From positions 3,906,001 through 3,970,000 of the forward strand of contig CP136534.1 of assembly GCA_051016205.1 (NCBI GenBank): a DNA stretch of 64,000 nt. The letters run 5' to 3'. This DNA comes from Acuticoccus sp051016205. GTDB lineage: Bacteria; Pseudomonadota; Alphaproteobacteria; Rhizobiales; Amorphaceae. Shown piece by piece: positions 25,552 to 37,000 of this stretch; within the stretch, counting starts at the first letter, position 1; the number at the start of each line of letters is the position of its first letter. A program made the position numbers and the translations under genes. The notes below the pieces were generated by a model. That model saw only the letters and a program-made list of their open reading frames with translations, was not told the DNA's origin and did no database searches.

Positions 25552-25701
25552 GTCACTGGCTCCTTTTGCGTCAGGTAGAGCATAGTTGACGCCCGGCGGC
25601 CAAGGTGCCCTTTCGCCTGCTTTGCGCGCGGTCGGACCTTATGAGGCAATGCGCGATCGCGCCCCCATCAGACGCTGGCGCTATACGCCGCAGGAGAGGC
25701 T

Positions 25702-27096
25702 TTGAACACCGCCCACACACCCGACATCCTCACCGCCATCGCTCAAAAGGTGGGCGCGGACCAAATCACCGTGGAGGCGGATGCCCTGGCCCGCCACACC
25801 GATGACTGGTCCGGCCACAAAGGCGAGACGCCGCGCGCGCTCGCGCGCCCCCGCACGGTCGAAGATCTGGCGGCCATCGTGCGGCTTTGCAACCAGGCGG
25901 ACCAGCCCTTGGCTGTCCAAGGCGGGCGCACGGGCCTTGCCGGTGGCGCCTCCACAAAAAAGGGTGAGATCGCCTTGTCTTTGGACAGGCTCAAAGGAGT
26001 GGAGTGGGTGCGCGACGGGGCCATGCAGGTTCTTTCCGGCACAAGCGTTGGCGATGCACAGGATGCAGCCGAGGCGGCAGGCTACAGCTTGGGGATTGAT
26101 TTCGGCGCCCGCGGCACGGCCACCATCGGCGGGGCCATTGCCACAAATGCAGGCGGTCTCAGGGTCATCGAGACGGGGATGACACGGGCGCAATTGCTGG
26201 GCCTTGAGGTGGTGCTGGCCGACGGGCGCATCCTGTCGGAGTTGACGCCGATGGTGAAGGTCAACTCTGGCTTTGACCTTAAACACCTATTTGTGGGCTC
26301 TGAAGGGGCGCTCGGCATCATCACACGCGCTGTCCTTGCATTGTCGCCGCTGCGGGCCGGTCTTTCCACAGCGGCCGTTGCCCTTCACAACGCCGAAGAT
26401 GCCCTGCCCGTCCTTGATGCGGCACGCCGTGCCTTCGGGCCCGATCTTGCCGCCTTCGAGGCCATGTGGCCGGACTATGTGACCACCATGAGCGCGCGCA
26501 CGCCATTCGACTTTCCCCTCAGCGCGCCCCTTTGCCTCATCATCGAAGTGCGCGAGGCCACCGACGAAGGCGCCCGTGACCGCATGGAACGCTTCTTGGA
26601 GGAGAGCGCCGAGGCCGGCCTTGTGGCCGATGCCGTCCTTGCCGCCTCGTTGGACCAAGCGCGAACGCTGTGGGCTTTGCGGGACGAGGGGCCGGCCGCC
26701 TACGGCACTGCCTTTGCTGCCATTGTCCCGTTCGACGTGTCGGTCCCCTCCGCCCGCCTTCACGCGGCGGTGGCGGGGCTTTCGAAGGTGGCCGCCCGTT
26801 TTCCCGGCACTCACCCCCTCACCTACGGCCACATTGGCGACCAGAACCTTCACTTCGTGGTGGGGCTCGATGCACCCGACGCCGCCCTCAAGACCGCCAT
26901 CGAGACGGGCGTTTATGATGTGATCGCCCGCCTTGACGGGGCCATCAGCGCCGAGCACGGGATCGGCCAAGCCAAGAAAGCCTACCTGCCGCTGACCCGC
27001 GGTCCGGTCGCCCTTTCTCTTATGCACGACCTTAAACGCATGCTTGACCCCAAGGGCATCCTCAACCCCGGCCGCGTGGTCGACATCGCGGATTGA
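25702..27096 (+). CDS. FAD-linked 2-hydroxyacid oxidase/dehydrogenase (GlcD/D-2HGDH type)
   Basis: Encodes 464 residues from a TTG start with AGGAG at 25692-25696. The FAD-binding PCMH domain (GRTGLAGGAS, GTATIGGAIATNAGG, GLEVVLADG) is followed by the FAD-oxidase C domain ending in GHIGDQNLHFVV and the AEHGIGQAKK motif. It probably oxidises a D-2-hydroxy acid such as D-lactate, glycolate or D-2-hydroxyglutarate and passes electrons to a flavoprotein or quinone. Its proximity to the divergent acyl-CoA cluster may be functional. Confidence 0.9.
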   Translation: MNTAHTPDILTAIAQKVGADQITVEADALARHTDDWSGHKGETPRALARPRTVEDLAAIVRLCNQADQPLAVQGGRTGLAGGASTKKGEIALSLDRLKGVEWVRDGAMQVLSGTSVGDAQDAAEAAGYSLGIDFGARGTATIGGAIATNAGGLRVIETGMTRAQLLGLEVVLADGRILSELTPMVKVNSGFDLKHLFVGSEGALGIITRAVLALSPLRAGLSTAAVALHNAEDALPVLDAARRAFGPDLAAFEAMWPDYVTTMSARTPFDFPLSAPLCLIIEVREATDEGARDRMERFLEESAEAGLVADAVLAASLDQARTLWALRDEGPAAYGTAFAAIVPFDVSVPSARLHAAVAGLSKVAARFPGTHPLTYGHIGDQNLHFVVGLDAPDAALKTAIETGVYDVIARLDGAISAEHGIGQAKKAYLPLTRGPVALSLMHDLKRMLDPKGILNPGRVVDIAD

Positions 27097-27223
27097 GAAA
27101 AATCTTGCCGTCGGCGGAATAAGCGGTCGCCGTCCTCGTTTGTCAGTCAGATCGTCAGGAGCGGCGCTGTAGGGCCGTGAAGGTCGATCGTCATTTGACA
27201 CGCATATATTTGAGGACTTGACC

Positions 27224-27487
27224 ATGAAACGCTTTGTCATCGCCACCGCCGCCCTTGCCACCATCTTGACCGGCCCGGCCTTTGCGCAATCCAACGACGG
27301 GGGCCGCGATGGTGGCCGCGACGCCGGCGGAAACGACCGCTACGGCCTCTATACACGGGTCGACAATTGCCGCGGGACGGACTGCTACGGCCGCTATCGC
27401 CGCGAAAAAGACCGTTGCGACACCCACAGGGTCCGCAATGGGTCCGACGCCATCTTCATTCAACGCAAGTGCCAGGAAATCGACTGA
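27224..27487 (+). CDS. Small secreted Cys-containing protein, 87 aa
   Basis: Starts at the ATG 27224 after TGAGGA. Residues 1-23 are a signal peptide (LTGPAFA|QS). The mature part begins with a Gly/Asp/Arg run and contains four Cys, all in the second half (NCRGTDC, DRCDTH, RKCQE), compatible with two disulfides. I recognise no family. A hairpin two bases after the stop suggests a separate short transcript. Confidence 0.7.
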   Translation: MKRFVIATAALATILTGPAFAQSNDGGRDGGRDAGGNDRYGLYTRVDNCRGTDCYGRYRREKDRCDTHRVRNGSDAIFIQRKCQEID

Positions 27488-27488
27488 T

Positions 27489-27513
27489 GGTCAGGGGCGC
27501 GCTGGCCCTGACC
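27489..27513 (+). terminator. Hairpin after the small secreted protein gene
   Basis: GGTCAGGG and CCCTGACC form a perfect 8-bp stem with a nine-base loop, starting two bases after the TGA. No T tract follows. It lies between two convergent genes. Confidence 0.5.
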
Positions 27514-27554
27514 CGGCACAACGGCCGGGGGCGGCTCGGCGCGTAGGTCCAAGC

Positions 27555-28343
27555 CTACTGGGCGGCCTGGCTGCCGCCCCCCTCCTCAGACAGACGGCCT
27601 TTGACGGGAACGCTGACCTTCCCATCGGCTGGCGTCCGCGGAGCTTCCACAGGCTTGCCGCCGCGGCGGTTGCGGGCCGGCACAGGCGGCCATTCGGGAT
27701 TGATGAGGCCGGCGGAAATCACAAGTTTCGCCGCATCTTCCACCGACATGTCCAAGACCAGAATGTCCGTTCGCGGCACGAACAGCAGGAAGCCAGACGT
27801 CGGGTTGGGGGTCGTCGGCAAGAAGACGGAGATAGGATCATCATCGTCGGGAAGACGGTGGCTCACCTCCCCCTTCGCCTCCGTCGCAATGAACACCACA
27901 GCCCACAATCCGCGCCGCGGATACTCAATCAGCCCCGCCTTGCGGAAGGTGTGGCTGCGCTCCGACAATGCCGTCTCGAAGATCTGCTTCAGCGCGGAAT
28001 AAACGTTCCGGATCAGAGGCATCCTGTTCAAGATGCCTTCGCCCAGCTTGATGATGGTGCGCCCAAAAATGTTCGCCGTCAGGAAGCCGAGCGCTGTCAG
28101 CGCCACAACGGCCACCACAAGGCCGATCCCCGGCAAAGGGAAGGGCACATAGTTTTCTGGGTTCCAGCGCTGCGGGATCCAAGGCTTGACCCAACTGTCC
28201 ACCCAATTGACGAAGGAGGCGGTCAGAAGGACGGTGATCATCAAGGGCGCGGCCACGATGATCCCGGTCAGAAGATAGTTGCGCAGGCGGTTCAGGACAC
28301 GCCTGTGTCTTGTGTGCCGGATGTCCTTGTGGTCGTCCTGCAT
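27555..28343 (-). CDS. DUF502 inner-membrane protein
   Basis: Encodes 262 residues from the ATG at 28343, which has a TGAGG box; a longer frame to 28415 is less likely. Two transmembrane helices (about residues 22-45 and 75-97) are followed by the typical DUF502 cytoplasmic or periplasmic domain: GRTIIKLGEGILNRMPLIRN-VY, PRRGLWAVVFIATE and FLPTTPNPTSGFLLFVP. The family is widespread and uncharacterised. It is followed by a proline- and charge-rich tail. It lies 114 bases downstream of glmS on the same strand. Confidence 0.9.
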   Translation of the reverse strand: MQDDHKDIRHTRHRRVLNRLRNYLLTGIIVAAPLMITVLLTASFVNWVDSWVKPWIPQRWNPENYVPFPLPGIGLVVAVVALTALGFLTANIFGRTIIKLGEGILNRMPLIRNVYSALKQIFETALSERSHTFRKAGLIEYPRRGLWAVVFIATEAKGEVSHRLPDDDDPISVFLPTTPNPTSGFLLFVPRTDILVLDMSVEDAAKLVISAGLINPEWPPVPARNRRGGKPVEAPRTPADGKVSVPVKGRLSEEGGGSQAAQ

Positions 28344-28457
28344 CCTCAGTCTCCGCCTGGCGGACGGGCCATCATAGCCGCATTTGCCACACCTGACCGT
28401 CTGCCCGTTGGGCACAATCGACGCGCGTGAGCATCGCTTGCTCCCGGCGGCAGGGCG

Positions 28458-30284
<1,827 letters not shown>

Positions 30285-30409
30285 AAGCTTACCCTTCGCA
30301 ACACACGCGCGCTGCCGCCGGCAGGCCATGCACGGGGCAGGCCATCAGGCGATCGCGCCGGAAAAAACCGCATAAGCCAATTAGGGGCACAGTGTCGGTT
30401 CACATGGCG

Positions 30410-31744
30410 TTACAGCGCGCCCTCGCCCTTCTTGGCCGGATCGGCGGTGGGGGAGCGGTCGGGCTTGTTCACCTGCCGGCCCCTTGCAATGGCAAGCGCA
30501 TTGTCAGGCACATCCTCGGTGATGACGCTGCCCGTCCCCACGAACGCCTGCCGCCCGACGGTGACCGGCGCGACCAGCGCACTGTTGGAGCCGATGAAGG
30601 CCCCGGCTTCGATGACGGTCTTGAATTTGTTCTTGCCGTCATAATTGCAGGTGATGGTGCCTGCGCCGATGTTGGCCTTCGCCCCCACCTCGGCGTCGCC
30701 CACATAGCTGAGGTGGTTGATCTTGCCGCCATCCCCGAGGGTCGCGTTCTTCACCTCAACGAAGTTGCCCACCTTGGCGGAGGCGCCAAGCACCGTCCCG
30801 GGTCGCAACCGTGCGAATGGTCCCACAACGGCGCCAGCACCCACCACACAGCCTTCAAGGTGGCTAAAGGCCCGCACCTGCGCCCCCTTCTCCACACTCA
30901 CCCCAGGGCCGAAGACGACGTTGGGCTCCACCACCACATCCTCGCCAATGACCGTGTCGTGGCTGAAGAACACCGTTTCCGGCGCAATCAAAGTGGCGTG
31001 GGTAAGGGCAGCGCGCCTCGCACGGTCTTGAAAGCGCGCCTCGGCTTCGGCGAGCTGGGCGCGGTCGTTGACGCCCATGACCTCCGGCTCCTCGGCCATC
31101 TCCACCACCATGTTGAAGCCGCGCTCATGGCCGATGGCCACAAGGTCGGTCAGGTAGTGTTCGCCTTTGGCATTGTTGTTGCCGATGGCTTTGAGCGCTG
31201 CCAGTGGCGCGCCAGCGCGGATCGCCATGATGCCCGAGTTGCATACCGTGATACGCTTTTCCTCCTCGCTCGCATCCTTCTCCTCGCGGATGGCAACGAG
31301 GTGACCGCTCGGCTCGCGCAGGACACGGCCATAGCCTGTGGGGTCGGCGGCATCGAAGGCAAGAACGGCAATGTCCGCCCCGCCCTGGACGCGAGCAAGC
31401 ATCGTGTCGACGGTTTTGGCCGTAACCAAAGGGGTGTCGCCGAAAAGGATCACCACCGCCTCCACATCGCCGGTGAAGGCAGCCTCTGCGGCAAGGGTCG
31501 CGTGGGCGGTGCCTAGCTGCTTGTCCTGCACGAAAACGGCGACCTCCGGGTCCAGCGCCCGCGGCCAATCCGCGCCGGGTGAGACCACCAGCGCCACGTC
31601 CCCCACACCCGCGCCTCTTGCGGCGGCAATGACGTGGGCGACCATTTCAAGCCCCGCCACCTTGTGCATCACCTTGGGAGTGTCGGAGCGCATCCGCGTG
31701 CCCTTGCCGGCCGCCAGAACCACGCCAAGCGTTCGTTTGTTCAC
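30410..31744 (-). CDS. glmU: Bifunctional UDP-N-acetylglucosamine pyrophosphorylase/glucosamine-1-phosphate N-acetyltransferase
   Basis: Encodes 444 residues. I use the GTG at 31744 preceded by GAAGGG; the longer frame has no family match. The N-terminal uridylyltransferase motif is LAAGKGTRMRSDTPKVMHK at residues 10-28. From about residue 240 hexapeptide repeats form the left-handed beta-helix acetyltransferase, with GAGTITCNYDGKNKFKT and FIGSNSALVAPVTVG. It acts in the cytoplasm after GlmS and GlmM to make UDP-GlcNAc. Adjacent to glmS, so the two form a pathway operon. Confidence 0.96.
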   Translation of the reverse strand: MNKRTLGVVLAAGKGTRMRSDTPKVMHKVAGLEMVAHVIAAARGAGVGDVALVVSPGADWPRALDPEVAVFVQDKQLGTAHATLAAEAAFTGDVEAVVILFGDTPLVTAKTVDTMLARVQGGADIAVLAFDAADPTGYGRVLREPSGHLVAIREEKDASEEEKRITVCNSGIMAIRAGAPLAALKAIGNNNAKGEHYLTDLVAIGHERGFNMVVEMAEEPEVMGVNDRAQLAEAEARFQDRARRAALTHATLIAPETVFFSHDTVIGEDVVVEPNVVFGPGVSVEKGAQVRAFSHLEGCVVGAGAVVGPFARLRPGTVLGASAKVGNFVEVKNATLGDGGKINHLSYVGDAEVGAKANIGAGTITCNYDGKNKFKTVIEAGAFIGSNSALVAPVTVGRQAFVGTGSVITEDVPDNALAIARGRQVNKPDRSPTADPAKKGEGAL

Positions 31745-31897
31745 ACCGTGACCCTTCGATTGTAACCCTGTCGCCGACCGGCGCCGCGACGATCCTGACG
31801 TGAACGGCAGATGACCTTGGCCGCCGATGCCACTAAGGTCCGCCCGCGGCCCATCGGGGCGGCACCCTTCCGGTTTAAGCAGATGAGAGGATAAGTC

Positions 31898-33061
31898 ATG
31901 CGTCGTGCCGCCATCTGGTCCACTGCCGTCGCCTTTGCGGCCACCGCCCTCCTTGCCACGGCTGCCCATGCGCGCGAGCCCACGGGCAATATCGTGGCCG
32001 ACGCCTTCCTACGCACACTGGAGCAAAACGGCTACCAGGATGTCACCACCGGTACCGTCACCCGCGACAGCGGCGAAACGGTGCTTGCCAACATCAGCGC
32101 CAAAAACGCCTCTGGCGCTGCGGTCACAATCCAAGAGGTGTCGATCCAGGGCGGCCTCATCAACGCCGACAATGAATTGCGCGCTGAGGTCATCGTCTAC
32201 TCCGATCTTCAGATGGACGACCCTGAGGCGGGCGGAACATCGAGCGTCGGGCGAATCACCGTCACCTCGCCGCGCTTTCCCGTCGGCGCCACGAGCGACG
32301 TCGTGCTGACGAGTTTTCTTGGTGAGTTCGACGCCCTAGCCCTTGAAGAGGTGGCGATGGCCGTCCCCGACGGCGGCGACATCACCATCAAGTCCATGAC
32401 CGCTGAGGTCAGCGAGCGGAACCTTGCCGTTGCCGCAGGTGGCAAATTCACGGTGGACGACTTCATCCTCGATGTGTCGATGATGGACCCTGAAGCCGTC
32501 GCCCAACTCAATAGCCTCGGCTATGAAGAGTTGACCATCGACCTTTCGGGCGACGCGCGCTGGGAGGCCGAATCGGGCCGCGCCACCGTGTCGGAGCTTT
32601 CGGTCTCCGTTGTCGACCTTGGCGGCCTGTCGCTGGTGGCAACCATTGATGGGCTGACCCCCGACAATGTCCAGGCGCTGGGTGCCGGGGTGAATGACTT
32701 CAACCAGCTCCTCACCGTCCTGCAGTCGGTGACCATCGGCGCCATGACCCTCACCTATGAGGACGACGGCCTGACGAACCGGGTGCTCGACGCCACCGCC
32801 GAGCAGACAGGCGAGGGCCGGCAGACGCTGGTGGACGGTCTGTTGACCGCCCTTTCCCAAGCCACAGGTGCGCTGGGCGATGCTGACCTTGAACAGAGCG
32901 TCCAAGCCGCCGCCCGCACCTTCCTCAACGATCCGGGCACCGTTGAACTGAATGCTGCCCCTGCCGCCCCCATCCCCATGGCGCAATTGATCGGCGCTGC
33001 GATGATGAGCCCGCAGATGGTCCCCCAACTCCTCAACCTCACCATCACCGCCCGTCCATGA
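31898..33061 (+). CDS. Secreted protein of unknown function, 387 aa
   Basis: A clear signal peptide (residues 1-25, LATAAHA|RE) precedes a mature domain of about 360 residues with no family I recognise. It has repeated patterns of beta-rich segments (ITIKSMTAEVSERNLAV, FTVDDFILDVSMMDPEAV, MTLTYEDDGLTNRVLDATA) and no Cys, suggesting an elongated or beta-sandwich periplasmic protein. The stop overlaps the start of the P1 peptidase (ATGA), so the two are translationally coupled and may act together. Divergent from glmU. Confidence 0.8.
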   Translation: MRRAAIWSTAVAFAATALLATAAHAREPTGNIVADAFLRTLEQNGYQDVTTGTVTRDSGETVLANISAKNASGAAVTIQEVSIQGGLINADNELRAEVIVYSDLQMDDPEAGGTSSVGRITVTSPRFPVGATSDVVLTSFLGEFDALALEEVAMAVPDGGDITIKSMTAEVSERNLAVAAGGKFTVDDFILDVSMMDPEAVAQLNSLGYEELTIDLSGDARWEAESGRATVSELSVSVVDLGGLSLVATIDGLTPDNVQALGAGVNDFNQLLTVLQSVTIGAMTLTYEDDGLTNRVLDATAEQTGEGRQTLVDGLLTALSQATGALGDADLEQSVQAAARTFLNDPGTVELNAAPAAPIPMAQLIGAAMMSPQMVPQLLNLTITARP

Positions 33062-34044
33062 ACCACATCCTCGACGTGCCCGGCCTAAGGGTCGGGCACG
33101 CCAGCGACGCCAAGGCCCGCTCGGGCGTGACCACGGTGGTGATGGACACGGCGGGGGTGTGTGGCGTTGCCGTCCACGGCGGCGCGCCAGGCACCCGCGA
33201 GACGGACGCTCTTGCCCCCCACACGCTCGGCCCGGCGGTGGATGCGGTGTGCCTGTCCGGCGGATCGGCATTCGGCCTTGCTTCCGCCGATGGTGTGCAG
33301 CGCGCCCTCGCCGCCCACGGGCGCGGCTTTGTCCTTGGCCCCCACAAGATACCCATCGTGCCTGGCGCGGTGGTGTTCGACCTGTCCGGCCCCTTGGCGG
33401 ACTATCGCAGCCTTGGCGAAGAGAGCGTCGCGGCAGCGCTCGACCGGGCGCCTGACCTGTCCATCGGCACGATAGGTGCAGGCACCAATGCCACCACGGC
33501 AACCCTCAAAGGCGGCCTCGGCTCTGCCTCCACAACGCTCTCCTGCGGCGGCACGGTGGGTGCCATCGTGGTGGTGAACGCCGTCGGGTCCACAGTGGCC
33601 GACAACGGTCCCTGGTTCCGCGCCCACCCGTTCGAGAAGGATGGCGAGTTCGGCGGTCTGACGCCTCCTCCCGAGGCAAAGTGGTCGGCCGTGCGCACCA
33701 AACTGCGCGCCGAGGCGGGCCTCAATACCGTGATCGCCATTGTCGCCACCGACCTCACGCTGACCCGTGGCGAGGCCACACGGATGGCGATGACCGCCCA
33801 CGACGGTCTGGCGCTTGCCATCTGGCCCTCCCACACGCTTTTTGACGGCGACACGGTGTTTGCTCTGACGACGGCAAAGCGCCCCGCGCCTGCCTCGCCC
33901 GTTGCAATGGTGGACCTTTTTGCCGCCGCCGCGTCCACCCTTGCGCGCGCCGTCGCAAGGGGCGTCAACGCCGCAACGGCCAAGGAAGGGGACACGATGC
34001 CCACCTGGGCGGAGGCGGCCTCCCGCCTGTCGCCCTCGGGCTGA
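33058..34044 (+). CDS. P1-family self-cleaving peptidase/hydrolase (DmpA/NylC-like)
   Basis: Encodes 328 residues, typical for the P1/DmpA-NylC fold. The N-terminal VPGLRVGHASD, CLSGGSAFGLASADGVQ and GAGTNATTATLKGGLGSAS are family signatures. The predicted autocleavage site is N223-T224 in GLNTVIAIVATD, which would expose Thr224 as the N-terminal nucleophile of the beta chain. Members cleave beta-peptides, D-amino-acid amides or nylon oligomers. There is no signal peptide, so it is probably cytoplasmic. Coupled to the secreted protein gene upstream. Confidence 0.9.
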   Translation: MNHILDVPGLRVGHASDAKARSGVTTVVMDTAGVCGVAVHGGAPGTRETDALAPHTLGPAVDAVCLSGGSAFGLASADGVQRALAAHGRGFVLGPHKIPIVPGAVVFDLSGPLADYRSLGEESVAAALDRAPDLSIGTIGAGTNATTATLKGGLGSASTTLSCGGTVGAIVVVNAVGSTVADNGPWFRAHPFEKDGEFGGLTPPPEAKWSAVRTKLRAEAGLNTVIAIVATDLTLTRGEATRMAMTAHDGLALAIWPSHTLFDGDTVFALTTAKRPAPASPVAMVDLFAAAASTLARAVARGVNAATAKEGDTMPTWAEAASRLSPSG

Positions 34045-34045
34045 T

Positions 34046-37000
34046 CTACTCGGCGGCAATCAGCGTGGCGGCCCCTGCACGACTTGGCGGCAGGAGGTTG
34101 GTGGACGGGCCTTCGTGGCGCTCAAGCTGCGTCAGGAGGGCTTTGCGGCGGATGAGCGCCTCCTCCCGGTTCTGCGCCTTCACAGAGCCGAAGCCGCGCA
34201 CGGTGGTGGGCACGCGAAGAAGTTCGCACAACAGACTGTAACGGGCCGACCCTACCGTCTTTGCCGCCAGAGCAATGTCCTGAAGTGCCATCTCGACCAT
34301 CTGGCGCTCGTGTTTGCGCTCCTCACTGCGGGTGAACGGGTCAGCCCAGGTGCCACGCAGACCTTTCAGGCGCGCCAGCACCCCAAGCACAGGGAAGATC
34401 CATGGCCCGAAGGCACGCTTCTTCGGCCTGCCCGTGGCAGGATCGGTGCGCGACAACAAGGGCGGTGCCAGCATCAGCTTGACGCGCCTGGGGTCTTCGA
34501 AAGTCTCAAGCAGCGTCTTTTTGTACTCGGGCGCCGTGTAGAGCCGCGCCACCTCGTACTCGTCCTTGTAGGCCATCGCCTTGTAAAGGCTCTCCACGGC
34601 TGCGCGGGTGAGCTTCAGCGAGCCATCGCCGCGGGCCACGTCGGCTTCACGCAGGCTTGCGATCGCCTCTGTGAAACGGGCGGCATAGGCAGCGTTCTGG
34701 TAGTTGGTCAGCTCATCGGTGAAGAAGGCAATCCGCTCATCCAGCGTCATGGGCGCCACCTTCGAGCGCTCACCGACGGCAGCCGCAATGGTCTGAGGGC
34801 TCGCCACAAGAACGCGCCCTGCCCTGAAGGCTGCAATGTTGCGCTCCACTGCAGCACCGTTCAGCGTGATGGCCTGTTCCACAGCCTCAGCCGACAACGG
34901 CAAACCACCCTTTTGGAAGGCAACGCCCACCAAAAGCATGTTCATGAAAATCTGGTCGCCGAACAGTTTCTCCGCCACGTGGGCAGCGTCCACAGGCAGA
35001 AACTCGCTGGCGCCCTCCTTCAAGGTGCGCACCATCCGCTCTTCGTTGAAGGAGAGGACGCGCTTCATGACGAACTCTGCCGTTGGCTGCACCTTGGTGT
35101 TGGCGACGGCAAGGGTCCTGTCAGCGGCGACCATGGACAACGAATCAGCGTTACAGGCCACCAACATGTCGGAGGCAATGAGCGTATCGAGCGAAGCGGC
35201 AGGCACGCGCGGGCCTTCAATGGCGCTCTCGGCAGGGCCAAAGCGCACATGGCTCGTCACGGGTCCATTTTTCTGGGCAAGGCCCGTCATGTCGAGGGTG
35301 GAGACGCTGAGCCCGTCAATGTGACCGGCCATCGCCAAGACAGCGCCGACGGTGGTGACGCCGAACCCGCCAATGCCGGTAATCAGCACATTGTGGGTGG
35401 CCGTCAGCCCACCTTTGCGGGGTGTTTGAAGGCCGGCCACAAGGCGCTCGAAGTCCATCGCCACAGTATCGGCCTTCTTCAGCGCGGCGCCTTCCACGTA
35501 AGCGAAGGAGGGGCAAAAGCCCTTCACGCACGAAAAGTCCTTGTTGCAGGTGGATTGGTTGATGGTGCGCTTCTCGCCAAACTGCGTCGCAAGGGGTTCA
35601 ACCGAAATGCAGTTGGACTGGACCGAGCAGTCGCCACACCCCTCGCAAACGCGCGGGTTGATCACCAGACGCAGATCAGGGTCCTTGAATGTCCCGCGCT
35701 TGCGGCGCCTGCGCTTTTCGGCAGCACAGGTCTGATCGTAGATGATGACCGACACGCCCTGGTGGCGCGCACACGCCTCTTGCAGCGGCATCAATTCATC
35801 ACGGTGCACCACGGGGACGCCTGGGGCGACGTTGTGGGCATTCTCGTAGAGCTCGGGCTCTTCGGTGACGATCACCACCTTGCCGGCACCCTCAGCAATC
35901 ATCTGGCGGGAGATGTCGCCCACCGTCAAAGGCCCGTCATGAACCTGACCGCCCGTCATCGCCACAGCGTCGTTGAAGAGGATCTTGTAGGTGACGGACA
36001 CGTTGGCCGCCACCGCCTGGCGGATGGCCAAAATGCCTGAGTGATAGTAGGTACCGTCGCCCATATTGACAAAGACGTGGCCGTCGCGGCTGAACGGTGC
36101 CTGGCCCACCCAGGGCACACCCTCCCCACCCATCGCCACCTGACCGTCGGTGGTGTTGCCGTTGATCTCGCTCATGGCATGGCAGCCGATGCCTGGCAGC
36201 GCGCGCGACCCCTCAGGCACCTTGGTGGAGGTGGAGTGCGGGCAGCCTGAACAGAAGTAAGCGGTGCGCTGGCCCCCTTCGGCGTGGCCAGCGGCCCATG
36301 CCGCCTGCTCCACCATGCGCTGGGCGGTGGCCCGCATGCGCGCGTCCTCGCGGGCGCCGGGGACAATGTCCATCAGCGCCTGAACGAGGTCCTGGGGGCG
36401 AAGCTCCAGAACGTCGGACAAGAAAGGCTCGCCATGGGGCGTGGTCTTGCCCCAGACCGGCGGGCGCACATCGTCGGAAAGGCCATAGAGCGCGGCCTTG
36501 ATCTGCGGCTCCAGGAAGGCGCGCTTGTGCTCCACAAGGACGAGCTTTTCCTTGCCGCGGGCAAACTGGATGAGACCGTCGGTCTCAAGCGGCCAGGGGA
36601 CGGCCACTTTGTAGACCGAAAGGCCGAGCTGGCGGGCGCGCGTTTCATCAATGCCCAAAAGGTCGAACGCCTGGAGAAGGTCGCGATAGGCCTTGCCGGT
36701 GGCCACGAAGCCCACGCGGCCCCTTTCGCTACCATAGGCAAAGCCATCCAGGCGGTTGGCGCGCACATAGGCTTTGACGGCAGGAAGGCGGATGTCGCGC
36801 AACAGCCGCTCTGTCTCAAGGCGGGTGCCCAGGTGCAGCGGCCTGTTGATGGTGTGCTCTGCCCGCGGGTCAGCCGATTTGGGGTACACGAAGCGCAGGC
36901 GCGACGGGTCGACGCTCACAAGCCCTGAGGCATCCATGGTGTCGGCCACGCAAATCAGGCCCGACCAGTTGCCCGCATAGCGCGACATGGCAATGGCATG

